Shown piece by piece: positions 55,204-64,000 of a stretch of DNA of 64,000 nt. This stretch comes from Tenrec ecaudatus. Taxonomy: Eukaryota > Chordata > Mammalia > Afrosoricida > Tenrecidae. Numbering within the stretch: the stretch's first letter is position 1; every line of letters starts with the position of its first letter. The stretch covers positions 252,168,812 to 252,232,811 of the forward strand of contig NC_134531.1 of NCBI RefSeq assembly GCF_050624435.1, in the 5' to 3' direction. The translations under genes were made by a program, and so were the position numbers. Under the pieces are notes generated by a model. It saw nothing but the letters and a program-made list of their open reading frames with translations. It ran no database searches and had not been told where the DNA came from.

Positions 55204-57112
55204 TTTTTTTTTAATCATTGTATTGGGACTCATACAACTCATCACAATCCATACAGTCATCAATTGTATAAAGCACATTTTTACATCTGTTACCCTCATC
55301 ATTCTCAAAACATTTGCTCTCCACTTAAGCCCCTGGCATCAGTTCCTCATTTTCCCCCCTCCCTCCCTGCTCTCGCCTCCCTCATGAACCCTTGATAATT
55401 TATAAATTATCATTTTGTCATGTCTTACACTGTCCGACATCTCCCTTCACCCACTTTTCTGTTGTCTGTTCCCCAGGGAGGACGTTATATGTAGATCCTT
55501 ATAATCAGTTCCCCCTTTCTACCCCACCCTCCCTCTACCCTCCCAGAATCGACTCTCTTGACACTGGTCCTGAAGGGATCATCCTTCTTGGATTCCCTGT
55601 GTTTCCAGTTCCTGTCTGTACCAGTATACATCCTCTGGTCTAGCCAGATTTGTAAGGTAGAATTAGGGTCATGATAGTGGGGTGGGGAGGAAACATTTAG
55701 GAACTAGAGGAGAGTTGTATGTTTCATCATTGCTATACTGCACCCTGACTGACTTGTCTCCTCCCTGCGACCCTTCCATAAGGGGATGTCCAGTTGCCTA
55801 CAGATGGGCTTTGGGTCTCCACTGCACACCCCACCTCATTCACAATGATATGATTTTTTTCTTCTTTGATGCCTGATAACAGATCCTTTTGGCACCTCAT
55901 GGTCACACAGGCTAGTGTGCTTCTTCCATGTTGGCTTTGTTGCTTCTGAACTAGACGGCCGCTTGTTTACCTTCAAGTCTTAAAGACCCTAGATACTATA
56001 TCTTTTGATAGCTGGGCTCCATCAGCTTTCTTCACCACATTTACTCATGCACCTGCTTGGTCTTCAGCGATCATGTCGGGAAGGTGAGCATCATGGAATG
56101 CCAGTTTAATAGAACAAAATATTCTTGCATTGAGAGAGTACTTAAGTGGAGGCCCAATGTCCATCTGCTACCTTAATACTAAACCTATAAATATATGTAC
56201 ATAAATATATTTCCCCATCTTCATATATAAATATATTTACATTATACATGTCTTTATTTAGACCTCTATAAATGCCCTTTGCCTCCTAGCTCTTTTCTCT
56301 ATTTCCTTTGACTTTCCTCTTGCCCCACTATCATGCTCATTCTTCATTTGGGTTACAGTAATTCCTCTCAGTTACATTACCCTTGTTCACACCCTAGCAG
56401 GCCTCCTACACCCTCCTCTCCACTGATTTGGATCACTTGTTGTTCCCTTGTCCCTGGGTTTGTTAACACCACTTCCTTTCCCCCCACCTCCCCCTCTCCC
56501 TTGTTCCACCGGAACTGTCGGTCCCATTGTTTTCTCCTCTAGATTGTTCATCCAGCCTATCTTTTTAGACAGACCTGCAGAGATAATAACATGCACAAAA
56601 ACAAGACAGAGCAAAACCAAGCAACAATATACAACAAAACAACAACAACAACAACAAAAGATTGTAGTTAGTTCAAGGACTGTGTGTTGGCCTTTAGGAG
56701 TGTTTTCTGATGGGGTGCCAAGACCTGCACTCAAAGTCTATTTTTGGTATTCCCTGGGGACTTTGTTGCTCTGTTCCCCTTGCCATTCTGTTGCATGCCC
56801 TTAATATTTTGCCTCAGTGTGGTGGTATTAGATCGGGCCCAAATCCCACACTGTGTCTCCAGTGTTGTCCCTTGTAGGACTATGGGTCAGTGAGGGATGT
56901 CCTGTCTCATAATGGGGCTGGCCATATGATCTTCTCTGTAGATTGGCTGCTCTGAGTGGGAATATTGTCCTCAAGGCTTGGTGGGCCATGATGTGCTCCA
57001 CTCTATTCCTCCCCCTTCATTTGCTCCCATGTGCTCTGATCAGACATGTCCCTCTCCCTGAGCTGCATCTTCAGTGCTGTCCTTTGAAGTGAATTCTTCT
57101 GAGGGGAGGGAC
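55204..57112 (-). repeat. Family A retroposon, long form
   Basis: The longest antisense copy. It has the 3' end 'tttttaatcattgtattggg' at 55204, all standard internal blocks to about 56110 ('ttcagcgatcatgtcgggaa'), and then the extra 1 kb found otherwise only at 15240 and partly at 63165. That extra part contains 'ggacttaagtggaggccc'-like words, a C-rich block near 56470-56515, an ACA-repeat patch at 56630-56660 and 'catgtccctctccctgagct'. No conserved reading frame. It lies inside the split RTE copy. Confidence 0.8.
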
Positions 57113-57599
57113 AGGTGTCCACAGAGTTGGAATTGGGGTTGGGCCCTCAAAATCCTCCACTAGTTCCCTATTCCATGCCAGCATGTTGCATTCACATCTT
57201 GGAGCACCAGGTTGAAGTCTGGTCCCTCTTTCCCAAGAACAGTACTTCTAAGCAATGAATTATCTCAGAAATGCTGGAGCTCTTGGGCTACTGGAAAACA
57301 TATCCACTTGGTATTTAGTGTCAAAGCCCAGGCTGTCTACTTCTTAGAGAAAACCGGTTTTTAATTTGCAGGTGTTTGGTCTGGGTTTTGACTTAACATG
57401 ATCTAGTGGTTAGAACCAACACTGTTGAGCTAAAAGCCGGGACTGTAACATGTCTTCAGCTGGGAGAGAGTCATGCAAGGGTTCTGTTCCTTGTTCAGAA
57501 AAAGGGCGATGGATATGTATTTCTGTAGTCTGTGAACATCATCGGCAAGGGCTATCCTGCTGCCTGGGAGTGGTGCCACAGCCTCCAGTGCCTCTGGTC
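57113..57599. other. Unassigned insert sequence next to family A
   Basis: Sequence between the family A copy and the resumption of RTE. A possible decayed SINE head occurs at 57390-57450. Otherwise nothing recognised. Confidence 0.35.
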
Positions 57600-59410
57600 T
57601 CACGCTCTTACCACTTCCAAATGTCTTGGTATAGATTGATGAGACCTTCCCGATCTGGACCAATTTGTTGTAACATTTCAACTGATATCTTGTCAATTCC
57701 TGGATTCTTGGTTATGCTAATGCCTTTAGTTTATCTTAGACTTTTTTCTTTGATATCATTGGTCCTGGATCATATGCTACCTCTTCAAGCGGTTGAAGAG
57801 CAATCCGTTCTTTGGGTTTAGCGACTGTGCATTCCTTTCATCTTCTTTTGAGACCTCCGACACCTTCAATGTTTTCCTCATACAATCCTTCAGTGTTTTC
57901 TCTCAAGGCTCGAACTTTCTTCAGTACTTCCATCTTCAAATGTGGTACGGGTATTCTTGGTTTTTTATTCTTCTAACTTTAGGTCTTCAACTATCTCATA
58001 ATGATTACATGTTCTTCTCCAGCTGTCCTTGAAATGTTCTGTTTAGCTCTTTATTTAATTTTTTCATTTCATAGATTTTTTTTAAAAGAATTTTTTATTC
58101 TACAATGAAAACCAAGTTTTAGAGTCTCTTCTGACAACCACTTTGCTCTTTTCTTTACTTTGTGTTTTATGATCTTGTATTTTCTTCCTGCATGATGTTC
58201 TTGATGTCATCCTACAATTCATCCGATCTTCATTCATTAGTGGTCACGGTGTCAAATCTATTCTTGAAATGGTATCTAAATTCAGGCAGGATAGACTCAA
58301 GGTTATTTTTAACCCTCATGGACTTGCTTTAATTGCCTTCAGCTTCAACCTGAGCCTGCAAATCAGTCATTGACGAGCTATTCCACAGTCAGCAACTGGT
58401 CTGGTTTTGGTGACGATATTGAACTTCTCTATTGTCTTCCCACAAATGAAGTCAATTTATTCTTGTGTCTTTCATCTGGTGAAGTCCACTTGCATCCTCT
58501 CTGCTTTTGTTGTTTGAAAAGGTATTTGCAAATGAAAAAGGAAAATTCTGTCATGTTCTGTCTGGCTTCATAGTTTTGACCATAGTCATATTTTTCAATT
58601 ATAGATCCTTTCTTTGTTTCTACCTTTGACATTCTTATCACCAGTAAATATCAATGTATCTTGATTGCATAATCGATCAATTTATAATTGAAGAAGTTCA
58701 TAGAGTTCATTAATTTAGTCATCATTGGCTTAAGTGGTTGGCATAGAAATTTGACTAATAGTAGTATTACCTAGTCTTCTTTGCAGGCACGCAGATGCTG
58801 TCCGACAGCATTGCATTTTAACATAGACATTGAAGGGTTCTTTTTGATGATGAATGTGATACCATTCTTCTTGAATTTGTCATAGTTGGTATAATAAACC
58901 GTATGACTATTGAATTCAAAATGACCAATTTAGCTCACTAAATAGCCTAGGAGATCAGTCTTTTTGGTTTCTATTTCATTTTTATGGCTTTCCATTTTCC
59001 CACAATTATACATTGGATAGTTCATGTCGTGATTGTAAATTGATATTTTCAGGTGTTTCTTCTCATTTTGTGTCATGCCTCACCGGCCAGTCAATGACAG
59101 GTGTACTCCATCCATGGCCTCATGGTTGACTCTACCTTGAGGAGGCAGCTCTTTCCCCAATCATAGTTCGAGTGTCTTGTAATCTGAGGGGCTCATCTCT
59201 GGGCACTATATCTGAAGTGTTCTGCTGCTATTCAAAAGGCTGTCAGTGCTCATACCTCGGAAGTGGACAGCCAATTTCTTTTTTCCAGTCTGATTTTCCT
59301 CTGGGAGCCCTACTGAAGCCCGTTCACCATGGGGCACACTGCTAGTGTTTGAAGTGGTGACGAGGGCATGCCTTCCAGCATCAGAGTAACACACAAGCAC
59401 CATCGTACGA
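57600..59410 (-). pseudogene. RTE LINE copy, 5' half (endonuclease and RT N-terminus)
   Basis: Antisense RTE continuing from the 54375 break: 'ccaaatgtcttggtatagat', 'tgtcaattcctggattcttg', then the endonuclease region ('ccactgcatcctctctgct'-like words near 58490, 'atcaatgtatcttgattgca', 'tccgacagcattgcatttta', 'tcttctcattttgtgtcatg') and the 5' end 'ggaggcagctctttccc' to about 59410. With 53170-54375 it makes up nearly the full 3-kb element. Frequent indels mean no functional ORF. Confidence 0.8.
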
Positions 59411-60187
59411 CACACTCAAAGATGTGTGTTCCTTTTAAACTTGAGGGAGAACCAATTCCGAAGATTTTCATGTAGTCAATGGAAAATTCAGGTATGTTTA
59501 TGTGTTTTTTTTTCAAATATGATATGTAAACTGAGGGACTGAAAAAGAATTTCCAATGATGAAATGCTCAAAGTTCAGACAATAGATCTGTACTGAGGTC
59601 ATACTGACTGACATATGAAAATGTCATTTTATCAAAAGTATTTATTTTCTCTTTCGCTAGGAGCACTAATGAGTACGGTAGGAAAACACTGTTGGTTCAT
59701 TTACACTTGGTCCAAACTACCAACTTTCATCTCATCATTCATGGAGTGATTACAGAAATAATAAGAATTGATAAGCATTTGAGGAAGAGAACTTTCATAC
59801 TAATTCAAGTGACTAATACTATATACTATCAAAAGCATGGCAGCCATATTCTCTGAACTCTTAATATGAACACATTACCTAATATAAATGCATTTATGGG
59901 ATTGTCATGGATTAAATTATGTTCCCTCAAAATAAAAGCAACTTGTCAAGACCAAGGTTCTCCATTATGAAATGACTTAATCATCCACCACGATGTGATC
60001 TGTTCTGATCAGCAATTGGTTTTAAGGGGGTCAGGATGAGATACAACACCTTACATCAAGTCACAGCCTTGATCCAATGTAAGTGGAGTTTCCCTGGGGT
60101 CCGGCCTGTATCACCTTTCATGTTAGAAACCAGGGGCCACCAGGATATGTTTATATCATTTGGGCCCAAGTCCTTGTGCTGAGAACC
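59411..60187. repeat. Unassigned sequence; possible old LTR-like repeat from 59885
   Basis: 59411-59880 shows nothing. From about 59885 'gtcatggattaaattatgtt' and 'ccctcaaaataaaag' resemble the starts of old MaLR/MLT-type repeats. The sequence continues beyond the SPIN element at 61008 ('ccaggggaatttaagctcac') to about 61190. The family is uncertain. Confidence 0.3.
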
Positions 60188-60195
60188 TTCTAGAT

Positions 60196-60999
60196 CAGTG
60201 GTTCTTAACCTTCCTTGTCAGGGGAAGCTAGCCCCTAACACATCATTACGGGTCCGGTAGGCGCAATTGTACAACGATAATAAGTAAAGATCATAGTAAA
60301 GTTACAGAGTGCATGAGAGATAGAAATGAAGTATTGAAATAAATGGAGTCAGACATGATTCATGGTAGCATGCTCACCTCAGCCCCGCCTGATGGTCCAC
60401 GTGGAGGGAGAGAGAGAGACCTTTAATGCTAGCCCAGGCTTTTTATATTCTCTGGGGACATGCAAGCCCCTTAATTATAGGTGAGTACAAATGTCACAAA
60501 AAGGGGTTGTGCTATAGGTAATGCAGTAATGAGAGGGGGTGGTCTAGGGACATACATGCAATAATAAGAGGAGGGATTGGGGGTATACATGTGATAAGAT
60601 GGGCGGATAACTTTACTTTGGATGTCACAGAGCCAGTTTGGCCTGTCCCCTGACTCAACTGATAGAGACCATTATTGGTAGGGTGTGAACACTTGGTCGC
60701 AGGCCTCAGGGAGAAATAGTTTATAGTCCCCCACAGCAGGGAGCAAGGCCTACCCTGTAGTCTGGTGACTAACTGCCCTGGGGAGGATGTCTGTAAGCCT
60801 CTGACCTCCCCCACACTTCCTAATGCTGTGACCCTTTCATACAGTTCCTCATGTTGTGGTGAAAACCCCCACCTCCCATAATATTATTTTCGTTGCTACT
60901 TCATCACTGTAATTTTGCTACTGTTAGGAATCAGGTGACCCCTGTGAAAGGGCCATTCGACCCCCAAAAGGGTCACGAGCCACAGATTGAGAACCACTG
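60196..60999. mobile_element. SPIN-type hAT MITE, split by a solo LTR
   Basis: The termini 'cagtggttcttaacc' (60196) and 'attgagaaccactg' (to 60999) form the SPIN inverted repeats. The flanks TTCTAGAT and TCCTAGAT give an 8-bp duplication with one mismatch, built around the CTAGA core that hAT elements favour. Without the 600-bp insert and its duplicated CTTCCT, the element is about 198 bp, the size of short SPIN MITEs. It has 'gtgaccctttcatacagttc', 'ttttcgttgctacttcatca' and 'gtaattttgctactgttagg' in SPIN order. No transposase. Confidence 0.9.
60216..60815 (-). mobile_element. Solo LTR, class II ERV-like, inside SPIN
   Basis: A 600-bp unit with TG..CA ends (minus strand: TGTGGGGGAGG to CCCCTGACA) and an exact 6-bp duplication CTTCCT (60210-60215 and 60816-60821). 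On the minus strand it has a TATAAAAAG promoter element (about 60446-60454) followed closely by ATTAAA (about 60424-60429). This compact order, the 6-bp duplication and the TGTGGG start resemble the LTRs of the 43.5-kb provirus, but the sequences differ, so it is another class II family. It arose by recombination between two LTRs. Confidence 0.85.
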
Positions 61000-61199
61000 T
61001 CCTAGATCCAGGGGAATTTAAGCTCACGCCTGTGGACATCTTTAAGACACACCAGGCCCACAGTTGCTGAAAGCAGAAAAGATCTTTGCCCATGACATAG
61101 AGGGAGAACACCTTTCTTAAAGCTGTCACCTTGAATTGGGGCTGCTGGCTTCCCAAACAGTAAGAGAAGCAATTCCTTGTGCTTTCTTGTGAAAACCGT

Positions 61200-61945
61200 T
61201 CTATTGACATACAATTCAAGTGTTCAAGCACATCAAGATCAGTTGTACAGGTATAACTACAATCGATGTTAGAATATTTTCTTTGTTCTTATACTTGTTG
61301 TTAACTCCCTATTCCTCTCCCCAACCTCCTCTGTCATACCCCATGGAACCATTAATCCAGTTACGGACTTTAGAGATTTGCCTATCTCAGATTTCATCAA
61401 CAGAAAAACAAAAGAGAAAACAACCAAAAATTAACAACTGTAATTGTTGTAGTAATGCTAGATGGCTAAGTTGGATTATTTTGTCGAATAAAGGGACTTT
61501 GGTTGTCGTAAACATAAGCATTCTGAATCCGTTTCATCACATCATACCATCCCTCCTGCACCCAGGACCGACACTGAGTCACTTGTACTCTCTTCCTTAC
61601 TGAGTGTGAGCGGGCGCCACAGTCAGTCAGCTGGAGTTGGCACGTAGCTATAAGGAACATTTTTGTATAAACATTTTGTTTAGGTGTAGTTTCCGTTGAC
61701 TCTTTTAAAAACATCTAATTGATAGGCAATTCACACATTATATACATCAATGGCTCTAATATATCAAAAAAAGTTGTGTAATCAGTACTACAGTCAACTG
61801 CGGGGCATTTTCTTCAGTCTTGCACCCACTATTATTAGCATCTCCTCTGCCCCAACCTACCCTGATGTAGCTCAAGTGACCATTGACCTAGTTGTTTTCC
61901 CCACAGGCTTAATGTGTCAGGATTTCATATAAAGAAAATCATACC
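61200..61945. repeat. Two old L1M-type 3' fragments
   Basis: 61200-61420 ('attgacatacaattcaagtg', 'aaccattaatccagttacgg', 'atttgcctatctcagatttc') and 61690-61945 ('aattgataggcaattcacac', 'ttgacctagttgttttcccc') follow the same old L1M-like order as the piece flanking the provirus. Diverged. Confidence 0.5.
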
Positions 61946-62220
61946 AAAACAACAACACTCCCAAGAGTAACAGCACTAAAATTAAACACAGAAACCCCAT
62001 TCCAAAGGAAGTTGAAAGTAATAAAACAAGGACAAGTTCAAAATGGGTCAGCGGGAACCGATCACAGGATCACTGCATAACACCCCACCCAGAGGGGAAG
62101 AACAACAGAAACATGGGCAAAGGGAGACAGCAGACAGTGTACGATATGAAAACAATATTATCAGGTGGGAGGGAATAAAGGAGCTGATACTAAGGGCTCA
62201 ATCAGAAAGTAAATGTTTAG

Positions 62221-63011
<791 letters not shown>

Positions 63012-63164
63012 AGAAAATGATGGTGGCAACATATGTACAAATACGTTTGGTACAATTGATGTATGGAATGCTCCAAGAGCTGTAAGATCCCCAAATAAAA
63101 AAGATCACTTTAAAAAGAGGGAAAACAAATGGTAAGATGTCAAATTGAAAGCAAACTGTAGCTG

Positions 63165-63661
63165 CAGTCATCCACTTTCCCAGACAGGGTGGGTCCCCAC
63201 TCCACACCCCCTCAGTCACAATGATATGATTTTTTGTTCTTCGATTATGCACCTATTTTATCTTCCGCAATTGTGTTGGGAAGGTGAGCATCACAGAATG
63301 GCAGGTTATTAGTGTTTTTATGTTGAGGGAGGACTTAAGTAGAGGCCCAAGGTCCATCTGCTTCCTTAATACTTAACACATAAATATATGCACATAGGCC
63401 TATATCCCTTATTAGATATTAATATATTCACATATGTATATGCCTATATTTATACCGCTATAAATGTCTTTTGCCTCCTACTTCTTTCCTCTATTCCATT
63501 TTACTTTCCTCCGGTCCCATTATCATGTCTGACCTTCATTCGCTCTCAGTAATTCCTTTCGGCTACATTGCCCTTGATCAAACCTCACCAGGCATTCTAT
63601 GCCCTCCTCGCAATCAATTTTTGATCTCTCCTTGTTCCCTTCTCCCTGGGTTTGTTAGCAG
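63165..63661 (-). repeat. Family A retroposon, internal fragment
   Basis: Antisense internal part, without the 3' terminus: 'cacaatgatatgattttttg', 'ttgtgttgggaaggtgagca', 'ggaggacttaagtagaggcc', then the long-form block 'aatgtcttttgcctcctact' and 'ttctccctgggtttgttagc'. Together with 55204 and 15240 it confirms that the extra block belongs to the family. Confidence 0.8.
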
Positions 63662-64000
63662 AGCATGTAAAGCCTAGTCTGATCTCACTGACTCCATCCT
63701 GCCCCTTGCGAGCCTGTTATTCCACGTCACTCCCGGTCAGGGGCAGTGCCTGAGACCTCCTCTCAGCTGGTGGAGGCCCACTCCTTTGTTTTCCCTTTTT
63801 AAGTTACTCCGTGTTTCTCCAGGGTGATCCTCGGGGCTCTCTGTAACAAAACCCAATGAAAATGTGTCCTAAATACAATATTGAATATGATAACAGAGCT
63901 AGAACGTATTGTCTGGCCCTAGTTTCTGTTTCAAGTAAACTCATGAATCTGCACAACTCTGAAGGTTAGTGCCATTTCTAATTTCATCTGATAGGTGAGG
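63662..64000. other. No gene recognised
   Basis: GC-moderate sequence to the window end with no assignable repeat or exon. Confidence 0.35.

Noticed and set aside
60216-60815. Considered as part of the SPIN element
   Set aside because: It has its own 6-bp target duplication and LTR signals, and the SPIN sequence is continuous when it is removed.

Overview
This is nuclear DNA from a placental mammal, and the repeats point to an afrotherian, most likely a tenrec (Echinops-like). Three things support this: (i) many tRNA-derived SINEs of the AfroSINE type, with box-B-like GGTTTGAATC segments and tails resembling the RTE LINE; (ii) many fragments of a BovB/RTE-type LINE; (iii) two SPIN-type hAT transposons, a horizontally transferred family known from tenrecs among afrotherians. 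The genus is inference. The other points are read from the sequence or from family knowledge.

Most of the 64 kb is layered retrotransposon sequence. The commonest element is a non-coding repeat of up to about 1.9 kb, called 'family A' here. It ends in a conserved segment finishing in AATAAA(A), and about sixteen full or partial copies are present in both orientations. Layout: 0.7-3.4 kb, family A and an old LINE end; 4.1-7.2 kb, a degenerate array of pyrimidine-rich units interrupted by a solo LTR; 7.4-13.7 kb, RTE fragments, two with 5' inversions; 14.1-17.7 kb, family A and an LTR-like repeat; 17.7-24.0 kb, a near full-length antisense L1 split by family A; 26.5-31.7 kb, nested RTE, AfroSINE, LTR-like and family A copies; 32.7-34.0 kb, a MAPRE1 processed pseudogene; 34.3-37.4 kb, family A with a long AT palindrome; 35.5-40.9 kb (minus strand), remains of an intron-containing ferritin-like gene; 39.1 kb, a SPIN element; 43.5-47.9 kb, a young class II (IAP/betaretrovirus-like) provirus; 49.6-54.6 kb, an AfroSINE cluster; 53.2-59.4 kb, a 3-kb RTE copy split by family A; 60.2-61.0 kb, a SPIN element containing a solo LTR; 62.2-63.0 kb, an OSTC retrocopy with an intact reading frame.

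The host coding content I can support is small: the intact OSTC retrocopy, the broken MAPRE1 retrocopy, and three exons of a ferritin-like gene whose exon boundaries match those of FTH1 but which carries an in-frame TGA and has no recognisable exon 2. The provirus is on the minus strand. It has two 322-bp LTRs, a 6-bp target duplication, a tRNA-Phe primer site and two -1 frameshift heptamers that connect the gag, pro and pol frames exactly. It is crippled by a stop codon and a frame break in gag and by a deletion from early pol into late env. I found no bacterial-style operon, CRISPR array, rRNA or intact tRNA gene. The value of the window lies in its nested insertion history, the retrogene and the ferritin-like locus.
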